Assembly: GCF_937981295.1 (NCBI RefSeq)
Contig: NZ_CALJPC010000017.1
Coordinates: 1-19,112, forward strand
Reading direction: 5' to 3'
From: an uncultured Campylobacter sp.
Lineage (GTDB): Bacteria; Campylobacterota; Campylobacteria; Campylobacterales; Campylobacteraceae
DNA length: 19,112 nt
Position 1 is the stretch's first letter, and the number at the start of each line of letters is the position of its first letter. Below, piece by piece: positions 1 to 6,750 of this stretch. Under the pieces are notes generated by a model. That model saw nothing but the letters and a program-made list of their open reading frames with translations, searched no databases and was not told the DNA's origin. Both the position numbers and the translations under genes were made by a program.

Positions 1-602
1 AGCTTTTAGGCTTGGATGAAATTTCTATCATTCCCGATCGCATCGAGGCAGGCACCTATCTATGCGCGGGCGCGATCACGGGCTCCCGCATCACGATCAC
101 GCACGCCTGCGCGGCTCATCTTGGCGCCGTACTTGCAAAATTTGAAGATATGGGCTTTAAATTTGAAATTTCAAGCGGCGGCGACGAGATAACGATCTTG
201 CCCGCTTCAAGGATCAAACCAGTTGAGATTATCACGAGCGAATATCCGGGCTTTCCTACCGATATGCAGGCGCAGTTTATGGCGCTTGCGTGCATCTCCT
301 CGGGCGTCAGCACCATCGACGAGAGGCTTTTTGAAAATCGCTTCATGCACGTTAGCGAACTCTCAAGAATGGGCGCAGATATCCGCCTAAACGGCCACAT
401 CGCGACGATCAGCGGCGGCAAGCTAAACGGCGCGGACGTTATGGCGACCGATCTGCGAGCTAGTTCGGCACTCGTTTTAACCGCCCTTGCGGCGCGCGGC
501 GAGAGCAAAATACATAGAATTTACCATCTAGATCGTGGCTATGAGAGGCTGGAAGCTAAGCTTGGTGCGCTTGGTGCGGACATACAGAGACTGGAGGAAT
601 GA
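1..602 (+). CDS. murA: UDP-N-acetylglucosamine 1-carboxyvinyltransferase MurA, C-terminal part
   Basis: MurA transfers enolpyruvate from PEP to UDP-GlcNAc, the first committed step of cytoplasmic peptidoglycan precursor synthesis. Only about the last 199 residues are present. The frame is open to the left edge of the window, so the gene is cut by the window and not truncated; the in-frame TTG at 12 is internal. Visible family motifs are IPDRIEAGTYL near the start, SEYPGFPTDMQAQ (the Asp is the family's catalytic base) and the C-terminal HLDRGYERLEAKLGALGADI block, which carries the conserved Arg of the active site. It ends with TGA at 600-602. About 234 bp separate it from moeA downstream; I recall murA and moeA also being adjacent in C. 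jejuni. The assignment is secure. Confidence 0.96.
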   Translation, partial: LLGLDEISIIPDRIEAGTYLCAGAITGSRITITHACAAHLGAVLAKFEDMGFKFEISSGGDEITILPASRIKPVEIITSEYPGFPTDMQAQFMALACISSGVSTIDERLFENRFMHVSELSRMGADIRLNGHIATISGGKLNGADVMATDLRASSALVLTALAARGESKIHRIYHLDRGYERLEAKLGALGADIQRLEE

Positions 603-836
603 GGACTTCGAAATAAAAAAACTTGCGCAAGCAAGCAAAGCGGAATTTTACGAGTGATATGTTTTGAAATTTTAAGTAACGCTAGCAGCAAAATAAGGCA
701 ATTAAGCCTATGAAATTTCGCGCATTTATTTGGGTAAAATTTTGCTTTGCAAGCTTTGGCGCAACATAAAATTTAAGGCTACACGAGGTCTTAACTATGC
801 GAATTTTAAATGTAAAAATGATAAAAAGGACTTAAA

Positions 837-2018
837 ATGATAGGAATAAATGAGGCTATAGATTTGGCTACGGCTAGAATCACATCAAGCAAGCAAAGCG
901 AGAAGGTGCCTCTTCCCAGCGCTCTAGACCGCATCCTTTATAGCGATATTTCTGCGATTAAAAACCTACCCTGCTTCGATAATTCGGCGCTTGACGGCTA
1001 TGCCTACGCGGCAGAATTCAAAGACGAAGAGCTAGAGATCGTAGAGCCTACGATTTTTGCAGGAGACGAAAAATTCTACGAAATCAAGGCCGGACAGGCG
1101 CAAAAGATAATGACCGGCGCGCCAATGCCTGCGGGCGCGGACTCTGTCGCGAGGCTAGAGGATGTAGACGCGCAAGGCGGAACTCTAAAAATCCCTGCTT
1201 CCGTTCATGCCCACGACGGCTTTCGTAAAAAAGGCGAGGAGGTGTGCGCGGGCGAGCTTTTATTGCGCCGTGGCGAAATTTTAAACCCTGCTAAAATCAT
1301 GCTTCTTGCCGCGCAAGGAATTTACGAAGCAAGCGTTTACGCGCGTCCTAAAATCGCCCTATTTTCCAGCGGAAACGAGCTAAAAGAGCCGTGGCAGAGT
1401 GCGAGCGAGCGCGAAATTTATAACGCCAACTCTAGTGGTATTGCTGCATTGTTGCAAAAATACGGCTTTAAAAATGAGTATTTGGGGATTTTAAAGGATG
1501 ATTTTAGCGCGGTGTGCGAGGCGCTAGACGCTGCTACGCGTAAATTTGACGTGCTAATTACCAGCGGTGGAGCAAGTGCTGGGGAGGCGGATTTTATGCA
1601 AAGCGCTATGAGCGAACTTGGATTTTTGCAGGTTTTCGATCACATTGATATCAAGCCCGGCCGCCCCAGCAAGTGCTTCGCAAAAGACGGCAAATTCGTC
1701 TTTGCGATGGCTGGCAATCCGATGGCCGCTTTCGTGCTTACGCGCGCAGTCATACTGCCGATCTTATTTAAGCTTAGCGGCGCAGGTGGGGCTTTTAGCG
1801 CAGAAGCAGCGATCTATGCCAAGCTCGCAAGCGATCTGAAGCTAAAAAGCGGCAGAGCAAATTTAACCGTAGGCGCATATGAAGGCGGAGTTTTTACGCC
1901 TATGCCGTCGCCTTCTGGGCGCATCAGGCCGCTGGCTGCGGCATCGCATTTTTTCTTGGCTGATCCCGAATGCGACAAAGTTCGCTCTGGAGAAATCGTA
2001 AAAATTTATGAAATTTAA
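837..2018 (+). CDS. moeA: Molybdopterin molybdenumtransferase MoeA
   Basis: MoeA inserts molybdate into adenylylated molybdopterin to finish the molybdenum cofactor, needed by formate dehydrogenases and nitrate or other oxyanion reductases. The 393-residue length is normal. Motifs in order: FDNSALDGYA (residues 47-56), KIMTGAPMPAGADSV (about 90-104), the MoCF domain with SSGNEL, TSGGASAGEADFM and IKPGRPSKCF, then AGNPMAAF, and a C-terminal beta-barrel ending VKIYEI. The ATG at 837 is preceded by AAGGA at 826-830 with 6-nt spacing, so the start is well supported. It follows murA after a 234-bp gap rich in AAATTT words and precedes tRNA-Gly. moaA or mog genes are not in view, so it seems to be transcribed alone or with murA. 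Confidence 0.96.
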   Translation: MIGINEAIDLATARITSSKQSEKVPLPSALDRILYSDISAIKNLPCFDNSALDGYAYAAEFKDEELEIVEPTIFAGDEKFYEIKAGQAQKIMTGAPMPAGADSVARLEDVDAQGGTLKIPASVHAHDGFRKKGEEVCAGELLLRRGEILNPAKIMLLAAQGIYEASVYARPKIALFSSGNELKEPWQSASEREIYNANSSGIAALLQKYGFKNEYLGILKDDFSAVCEALDAATRKFDVLITSGGASAGEADFMQSAMSELGFLQVFDHIDIKPGRPSKCFAKDGKFVFAMAGNPMAAFVLTRAVILPILFKLSGAGGAFSAEAAIYAKLASDLKLKSGRANLTVGAYEGGVFTPMPSPSGRIRPLAAASHFFLADPECDKVRSGEIVKIYEI

Positions 2019-2029
2019 GCGAGAAATTA

Positions 2030-2058
2030 TTGACAAATGAAAATTTATAGGCTACAAT
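2030..2058 (+). promoter_or_regulatory. Sigma-70 promoter of tRNA-Gly
   Basis: TTGACA at 2030-2035 and TACAAT at 2053-2058 are separated by 17 bp, a near-consensus sigma-70 promoter. The predicted start, about 7 nt past the -10 box, is roughly 15 nt before the tRNA 5' end at 2080. The presence of a strong -35 box is notable because many Campylobacter promoters lack one; strong stable-RNA promoters are a plausible exception. The -35 box begins just 12 nt after the moeA stop codon. Confidence 0.85.
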
Positions 2059-2079
2059 CGCGCTTTATTTTTACCGCAT

Positions 2080-2154
2080 GCGGGAATAGCTCAGTGGTAG
2101 AGCGCAACCTTGCCATGGTTGATGTCGCGAGTTCGACTCTCGTTTCCCGCTCCA
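2080..2154 (+). tRNA. tRNA-Gly (anticodon GCC)
   Basis: The sequence folds as a full cloverleaf. The acceptor stem is GCGGGAA / TTCCCGC (2080-2086 with 2144-2150), followed by discriminator T2151 and an encoded CCA (2152-2154). The D arm contains AGCTCAGTGGTAGAGC. The anticodon stem CAACC/GGTTG (2105-2109 with 2117-2121) encloses the loop TTGCCAT, giving anticodon GCC at 2112-2114, which reads GGC and GGT glycine codons. The T loop contains GTTCGACTC. It sits between moeA and ubiX behind its own promoter. Confidence 0.97.
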
Positions 2155-2230
2155 TTTTAACTTCAAATTTTAAAATTCCTTCCGTTCCACTCGCTTTTAA
2201 ACCGCAAAATTTCGATATGAAAGCCTTGAA

Positions 2231-2785
2231 ATGAAAATTTTAGTTTGCGTAAGCGGCGCGAGTTTTTGCGAGATCGGGCTTGATCTGCTTAAATTTCTTG
2301 CTAGCTCGCCGCATGAAATCCACGCCGTGCTTACGCAGGGTGCGCGCCGCGTCCTGCGCGCCGAAAGCGGCATAGATGCGGACGAGGTCTTAAAATCCGC
2401 GGAATTTAAGAACGTAAAATTTTATCCCGACGACGATCTTAGTGCGCCGCCCGCTTCGGGCTCATTCGGCATTGACGCCACAATCTTTGCGCCTTGCTCT
2501 ATTGGCTCTTTGGCTAAAATTTATGGCGGGCTTTGCGACAGCTTAAGCACCCGCGCCGCTGCAGTCGCGTTAAAAGAGCACAAGCGGCTGGTTCTTGGCG
2601 TGCGTGAGATGCCGCTTTCTGCGATCAGCCTGCGACAAATGAGCGAGCTAGCCGCGCTCGGCGTCATCATCGCTCCGCCCGTGATCGCAGGCTACTGCGG
2701 CGTGCAAAATTTAAAAAATTTCATAATCGGCAAGTGGTGCGACGTGCTGGGCGTGCAAAACGAGCTATTTAAAAGGTGGCAATAA
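2231..2785 (+). CDS. ubiX: Flavin prenyltransferase UbiX
   Basis: UbiX joins a dimethylallyl group to FMN to make prenylated FMN, the cofactor of UbiD-type decarboxylases used in quinone synthesis. At 184 residues the length is normal. The N-terminal CVSGAS (about residues 6-11) is the flavin-binding start of the Rossmann-like fold. The middle block CSIGSLAKIYGGLCDSLSTRAA and the later VREMPLSAISLRQMSELAALG and PPVIAGYC segments match the conserved UbiX phosphate- and FMN-contact regions. The fold is assigned by these motifs; substrate choice (dimethylallyl phosphate) is from family knowledge. The stop codon TAA (2783-2785) overlaps the coaD ATG by one base (TAATG), so the two genes are translationally coupled. 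Confidence 0.93.
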   Translation: MKILVCVSGASFCEIGLDLLKFLASSPHEIHAVLTQGARRVLRAESGIDADEVLKSAEFKNVKFYPDDDLSAPPASGSFGIDATIFAPCSIGSLAKIYGGLCDSLSTRAAAVALKEHKRLVLGVREMPLSAISLRQMSELAALGVIIAPPVIAGYCGVQNLKNFIIGKWCDVLGVQNELFKRWQ

Positions 2786-3261
2786 TGCAAAACTCAAGAA
2801 AATGTATCTATCCGGGCACTTTCGATCCTATTACGAACGGCCATTTGGACGTCATCAAGCGCGCGCTAGGGCTTTTTGATGAAGTCATCGTCGCAGTCGC
2901 GCTCAACGAGAGCAAGAAGCCCTACTTCAGCCTACAATCCAGGCTGGAGATGGCGCGTGTCGCGACACGCGGGCTTCGTGGCGTGAGCGTGCAAAGCTTT
3001 GATAATTTGCTCGTGGATTTTGCTAAATCTTGCGGCGTGCGCTTCGTAATCCGCGGGCTTCGCGCGGTTAGTGACTTTGAGTACGAGCTGCAGATCGGCT
3101 ACGCAAACGCCTCGTTATGGGAGGAATTTGAGAGCGTGTATTTGATGCCGACGCTCAAAAACGCCTTCATCTCAAGCTCGATCGTCCGCTCCGTTTTAAG
3201 CCACGGCGGCGATGTTTCGCACCTAGTGCCAAGCGAAATTTTAAAATTTTTAAAAAAATGA
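2785..3261 (+). CDS. coaD: Phosphopantetheine adenylyltransferase CoaD
   Basis: CoaD adenylates 4'-phosphopantetheine to dephospho-CoA, the penultimate step of CoA synthesis. The nucleotidyltransferase signature YPGTFDPITNGH spans residues 9-20, with the TxGH-type His at the end. GLRAVSDFEYE and ISSSIVRSVLSHGGD (the family's ISSTxVR site) follow. The chosen start is ATG 2785, giving 158 residues, the usual family length. A GTG at 2776 lies in frame but would place the start on top of the likely ribosome binding site AAAAGG (2771-2776), whereas that site is 8 nt from ATG 2785. The gene overlaps the ubiX stop by one base. In C. jejuni I recall tmk following directly; here an unrelated gene and a C-rich patch intervene. 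Confidence 0.95.
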   Translation: MQNSRKCIYPGTFDPITNGHLDVIKRALGLFDEVIVAVALNESKKPYFSLQSRLEMARVATRGLRGVSVQSFDNLLVDFAKSCGVRFVIRGLRAVSDFEYELQIGYANASLWEEFESVYLMPTLKNAFISSSIVRSVLSHGGDVSHLVPSEILKFLKK

Positions 3262-3319
3262 GCTTGCAAGCGACTGAAATTTAGCCCGCAGGCGCGGCTA
3301 AATTTAAAATTTGCAAGCT
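3261..3319 (+). repeat. Two-part hairpin between coaD and the next gene
   Basis: The outer stem AGCTTGCAA (3261-3269) pairs perfectly with TTGCAAGCT (3311-3319). Inside it, AAATTTAGCC (3277-3286) pairs perfectly with GGCTAAATTT (3296-3305) around a 9-nt loop. The two stems are separated by a 7/5-nt internal loop. The hairpin starts at the last base of the coaD stop codon and ends 4 nt before the GGGAG ribosome binding site of the next gene. There is no T-run after it, so it is not a classical intrinsic terminator. It could be an attenuator, an mRNA-processing or stability element, or a weak terminator. Confidence 0.75.
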
Positions 3320-3334
3320 GCACGGGAGATAAAA

Positions 3335-4423
3335 ATGAGCGAAGCAATGGATGAGATAGAAAGACTGCGAACGTTTTTAAAAAGCGTGAGAGATGAATAC
3401 AAAGCCTTACATAAAATAGCCGAAGCGCAGGTCGTAAGTAGGCGCTGGGCGTCTGGTAGCTATATCAATTTAGAGCCCTTTTATTTCGAATATAACCGCT
3501 TCTTTAAGGGCAAAATTTTAAAAGCTAAACCAAAAAAGATCGCAAACGCCTACGAATACGGCTTTGACGCGCAAGATCGCGTCGTTTTTGAAAGACAACA
3601 TGACGGCAAAAAACATTTCTTTGAAAGCCTTTATTTTTGGGGGCGGGACGAAGTTTTAAAATATCATTTCGGTTGCTATAACAAAAGATGCGTAGGATGC
3701 TTCAATATAAAAAGATTTATCTATGAAAATGGCGAGCTAAAGTCCATCTACTCGGCCTTTGACAACAACGCCTATGGGATAGAAAATTTTACTTACGAAG
3801 GCGGCAAGCTCGCACAAAGACGGGAGTATGTAGAGCACCCTCGCGCAGGCAGAAGGAATGACGTAACAAACTATGAATTTGACGCAATGGGCGAGCTAAG
3901 CTTAATAACCGAAAATGGTTATGTGCGCTATCAAAAGCCCGATAAGGATATGAGCTACAAAAAGCTCTATGAGCTCGCCGCGCAAAGACTACTGCCAGCG
4001 ATTAAAGAGACGATCAAAAAGCACGCGCCCGGCTGCAAGCTCTACTGCATAAATTTAGCTTGCGACAATAGGAGTTTGCCGCCGATCATCGGATTCGGTT
4101 CGCAAGAACAGCGCGCGCAGTGGCTTGCGCGAAAAGATGGCTGGCTTCTTTGGCTCGTTCCTGATTACGAGTTTCGAGCTGAGGTCGAAGTAGACTACGA
4201 AACGGTGAAAATTTTTGATCTTTTCAATCAAGAAACGCAGCTAAATGATAAATATGCGCAGGCTAAAAAGCTCATTTGGGAGTGCGTGAAGCAGCTCAAA
4301 GCAGGTCTTGGCGAATTTGCGCTCGATATGACGGATGATTTTACGATCACGGCTACCGATTGCGATCTTAGCGATCTGAGGAAAGATTTCATAGCGATAA
4401 ATCCCGAACCGTCAGGCAAATAA
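3335..4423 (+). CDS. Unrecognised protein with YD-repeat-like beta-hairpins
   Basis: I do not recognise this 362-residue protein. It has no signal peptide or membrane segment and is likely cytoplasmic. Residues 1-40 look helical. Residues about 70-210 contain several segments of the form aromatic-x-[YF]-[DE]..G.L, such as YEYGFDAQDRVVFE, FIYENGELKSIYS, NFTYEGGKLAQRREY and NYEFDAMGELSLITE, reminiscent of YD-repeat or YwqK-type beta-hairpins. Within this lies H111-x2-C114-x4-C119-x2-C122, a possible metal site. The C-terminal 150 residues are mixed alpha/beta and end acidic. ATG 3335 is preceded by GGGAG (3324-3328) at 6 nt; an in-frame TTG at 3311 lies inside the hairpin and is less likely. 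It sits between coaD and tmk, genes I expect to be adjacent, so it is probably an accessory insertion. Confidence 0.75.
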   Translation: MSEAMDEIERLRTFLKSVRDEYKALHKIAEAQVVSRRWASGSYINLEPFYFEYNRFFKGKILKAKPKKIANAYEYGFDAQDRVVFERQHDGKKHFFESLYFWGRDEVLKYHFGCYNKRCVGCFNIKRFIYENGELKSIYSAFDNNAYGIENFTYEGGKLAQRREYVEHPRAGRRNDVTNYEFDAMGELSLITENGYVRYQKPDKDMSYKKLYELAAQRLLPAIKETIKKHAPGCKLYCINLACDNRSLPPIIGFGSQEQRAQWLARKDGWLLWLVPDYEFRAEVEVDYETVKIFDLFNQETQLNDKYAQAKKLIWECVKQLKAGLGEFALDMTDDFTITATDCDLSDLRKDFIAINPEPSGK

Positions 4424-4946
4424 GGGCAAAATTTAAAATTTCATCGTCGCGGTTTTATCATCGCGCGCAGCACTCGCCCGCCCGCGCCGCCCAGTAACAC
4501 ACCCTACTCCGAATGGTGCCGCCGCCCTGCTCCGCCCGAAGTGCCGCCCATTCCATCTAACGCCATCCGCTTCGCAAAGCACATATCCTACCATGTATAT
4601 AATGGCGCCCTACCTCGCCCGACGTGCCATTCTATCCGCACGGCGCGCCGTCTTTATCGGCTGGCGCCCTACTCCGCTCGGTACATATCCGCAAGCGCAA
4701 ATTTATTCGCTCGCTGTGTTATGCAACGCATCCGTCCGAGCGCTAAATTTAACCGCGAGCCGTGCCGCAAAGAATAAGTGTTTAGCAACAAAGCGCCCGA
4801 TAAAATTTGCGTCAAAAGATCAAAAGCGGCTCGTACAAGCTCGCGCAAAAGCCCGATTTAAAGTCGAAATTTAGCGCCCGTCTGTTTAAAAAAGCCGCTA
4901 TTTAGCTATAAGCTTGTAAAATAGCGCACAAATTTAAAGGCGAAAA
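4424..4946. other. Gene-free 523-bp region, C-rich in its centre
   Basis: No convincing gene is seen. Two overlapping plus-strand reading frames here (4541-4777 and 4593-4874) are Arg/Ala/Ser/Pro-rich without motifs or good ribosome binding sites, and both look like by-products of C-rich composition. The middle (about 4470-4690) is conspicuously C-rich on the plus strand and holds imperfect repeats listed separately. The last 100 bp become AT-rich and include TAAAAT (4917-4922), a weak candidate -10 box for tmk. Confidence 0.6.
4501..4690. repeat. Four degenerate copies of a CCCTactCCGccCG motif
   Basis: Related words begin at 4502 (CCCTACTCCGAATGGTGCC), 4525 (CCCTGCTCCGCCCGAAGTGC), 4608 (CCCTACCTCGCCCGACGTGC) and 4667 (CCCTACTCCGCTCGGTACAT). 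The second and third are the closest and stay similar for about 30 nt (GTGCC...CATTC.ATC). The last two share the upstream context TGGCG. Spacing is uneven (23, 83 and 59 bp). They may be decayed remnants of a repeated or coding sequence; no function is evident. Confidence 0.5.
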
Positions 4947-5573
4947 ATGTATGTAATATTCGAAGGTATCGACGGCGTGGGCAAAAGCACGCAGATAGCG
5001 CGGCTGGCGGCGGCTTTTCCGCAAGCGATCGTGACTAAGGAGCCTGGCGGCACGAAGCTCGGCGAGGCGGTGCGAAGCCTCGTTTTGGGCGAGGATTTTA
5101 AGTGGCGGCGCGGCAGCGTAAATCTGCGCGAGGTCTGCGGCGAAATTTCAAAGCGCGCCGAGCTGCTTTTGTTCCTCGCAGACCGCGCCGAGCACTACGA
5201 GCGCGTGATAAAGGGCGGCGCGGGCAGGCTCGTGCTAAGCGATCGCGGCTTCATCTCGGGGCTTGCCTATGCGCTGGCAAACGACGAAAACGCGGATCTT
5301 AGCGAGCTTATCGCGCTTAATAAATTTGCGCTCGGGGGCAAATTCGCAGATAAAATCGTGCTGTTTTCGGCGGACGAACAGCTCATCGGGCGGCGGCTTA
5401 AAACGCGCGCTAGCAGCGATATAATCGAAGCTCGCGGGCTAAAATATCTAATGCGCGTGCAAGATCTTATGGCGCAAGCATGTGCGGCGTGCGGCGTTGA
5501 GACCCTGAAAATCGACGCCGCACAGTCCGAAAAAGCGATCTGCGATCAGATAAGAAATTTCATACTTTCTTAA
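4947..5573 (+). CDS. tmk: Thymidylate kinase
   Basis: Tmk phosphorylates dTMP to dTDP with ATP in the cytoplasm, on the path to dTTP. The P-loop GIDGVGKST is at residues 7-15, EPGG at 32-35, RAELLLFLADRAEH at 70-83 and the DRG/DRH-type SDRGFISGLAYA at 98-109. A LID-like RRLKTRASSDIIE follows near residue 150. At 208 residues the length is normal, although residues 48-66 (EDFKWRRG...REVCG) are slightly longer than in many relatives. The ATG at 4947 has AAAGGCGAAAA upstream. It probably has its own promoter because the preceding 500 bp carry no gene. A 14-bp palindrome CTTAAAATTTTAAG (5569-5582) covers its stop codon. Confidence 0.95.
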   Translation: MYVIFEGIDGVGKSTQIARLAAAFPQAIVTKEPGGTKLGEAVRSLVLGEDFKWRRGSVNLREVCGEISKRAELLLFLADRAEHYERVIKGGAGRLVLSDRGFISGLAYALANDENADLSELIALNKFALGGKFADKIVLFSADEQLIGRRLKTRASSDIIEARGLKYLMRVQDLMAQACAACGVETLKIDAAQSEKAICDQIRNFILS

Positions 5574-5857
5574 AATTTTAAGGCGCGGAATTTTGCCGCG
5601 GGAAAGAATTTATGGGCCCTGTCGTAAAATTTTAGCTATGAAATTTCGCCCATAAAATTTCAGCTCCAAATTTCGTTATGGAATTTTATAGGAGAGGTTC
5701 TAGGTAAAATTTCATGGGTGGAATTTGTTTTATAATTTCGCAGCAAAATTTCGCCACAGAATTCTGTCTTAAAATTCCGCCGCAGACCAAAAAGGCGCAG
5801 GATTTCATAAGCGAAATCTTGTACGGAATTTTAATCCGCGGATTTGCGGGTAGAATT
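5574..5857. repeat. Quasi-periodic array of AATT-centred palindromes
   Basis: AATT cores, mostly inside AAATTT, GAATTT or GAATTC, start at 5574, 5589, 5607, 5628, 5642, 5656, 5669, 5682, 5708, 5722, 5734, 5747, 5760, 5773, 5827 and 5854. Between 5642 and 5773 successive steps are 14, 14, 13, 13, 26, 14, 12, 13, 13 and 13, so the period is near 13 bp with one missing member. The later steps of 54 and 27 are close to 4 and 2 units of 13.5. Spacer bases are not conserved, although TTTCgc and TTTcagctcc-like tails recur. This fills the gap between tmk and the next gene; no gene is visible in it. Confidence 0.8.
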
Positions 5858-5884
5858 CCGCTTAAGCTTTAGATTGAAAGGATA

Positions 5885-6475
5885 ATGATGAAGACATTAA
5901 AGTTCGTTTTACGTAAGATTTTTAAATTTATATTTCTGTTTTGGGTAGTCATAAGCTCGCTTTTGGGTAGCTATATTATCGCGGATAATTTTTTCGGCCG
6001 CACCTTCGTAGCCTGGACGCTCATCCGTGATTTTAGCAGCGCTTCGCTGGATCTGAAGGATTTTAGCATCAGCGCCAGCTTAAGAGCCACCGCTATCGGC
6101 GGACGATCATGGCGCGACGAGCGCGAGCCGAAGCCCGACTTCTCGGACGACAACTCCACCGGCGCCCCGTATGAACTAAATATAAAATTTGACCACGTGA
6201 GCGCGCCCGGGATAGTGCTAAAAAATATCAAACTCGAGCAGGTGCAAAGCGGGCGCGTCGTTTTTGAAAAAGATGAGCTAGAGGTGCCGATAGAGATGGG
6301 CTATAGCGGTTACAAAAGCGGCGGATTGGAGATACCTGATCTTGATTCTGCGCATGTCGAACACAAACTGAGCGCCGAAATATGCGTGCCTGACGGCACT
6401 TGCACGAAGTTTGTGCATTATTTCTTGCCGTACAGGCATGTAGAGGGCACGGCGGCTCTGCGAGGTATCTTTTAG
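5885..6475 (+). CDS. Unrecognised membrane-anchored protein
   Basis: I do not recognise this protein of 195-196 residues. A basic N-terminus (KTLKFVLRKIFKF) is followed by one hydrophobic segment at about residues 15-33, which fits a signal anchor. The remaining 160 residues would then lie in the periplasm, with beta-rich character and only two cysteines, C-VPDGT-C near residue 175, spaced so that they could form a disulphide. ATG codons occur at 5885 and 5888. AAAGGA (5877-5882) is 5 nt from the second and only 2 nt from the first, so 5888 may be the true start. The gene appears to stand alone, with 311 bp of AATT array before it and a 275-bp gap before a converging gene. Confidence 0.75.
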   Translation: MMKTLKFVLRKIFKFIFLFWVVISSLLGSYIIADNFFGRTFVAWTLIRDFSSASLDLKDFSISASLRATAIGGRSWRDEREPKPDFSDDNSTGAPYELNIKFDHVSAPGIVLKNIKLEQVQSGRVVFEKDELEVPIEMGYSGYKSGGLEIPDLDSAHVEHKLSAEICVPDGTCTKFVHYFLPYRHVEGTAALRGIF

Positions 6476-6750
6476 CCGCGAAAGATTCGGCGCGAAATTT
6501 TAAAACATAAAATTTATGGCGGCATGAGTTAATTTGGCGGAATAAACGAGTAAATTATCAATGCCCGTAACGTGATAGTATGCTTTATTCGCGTGGCGGA
6601 ATTTTGTAGCTTGCCGTATTTGTACGAAACGAAATTTCAAAATTTTGTGGCGCATAAAATTTATAGCACGGTGTGAAATTCTAATATGTAAAATTTAAGG
6701 CAGCGGAATGACAAAAATTACGCGCTGTGTATTTTTGCGGTGGAGTAGCG

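Noticed and set aside
1..602. Truncated murA pseudogene
   Set aside because: The frame is open to the window edge and all C-terminal motifs are intact, so the window border explains the missing part.
631..754. Imperfect 20-bp inverted repeat in the murA-moeA gap (631-650 with 735-754)
   Set aside because: Only 16 of 20 positions pair over an 84-nt loop, and the words (TAAAATT, GCTTTGC) are common in this DNA; not strong enough to call.
2037..2234. Plus-strand open frame over the tRNA-Gly
   Set aside because: It reads straight through a perfect cloverleaf and its promoter; no ribosome binding site and no protein motif.
2776..2784. GTG as the coaD start
   Set aside because: It overlaps the likely ribosome binding site and adds three residues before the usual N-terminus; ATG 2785 with TAATG coupling is better.
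4541..4874. Two overlapping plus-strand frames in the C-rich region
   Set aside because: Arg/Ala/Ser/Pro-rich translation from biased composition, no motif, no convincing ribosome binding site, and they overlap each other.
5574..5857. CRISPR array
   Set aside because: The repeated units are only 6-8 bp with 6-8-bp spacers, no cas genes are near, and nothing resembles 20-40-bp repeats with unique spacers.
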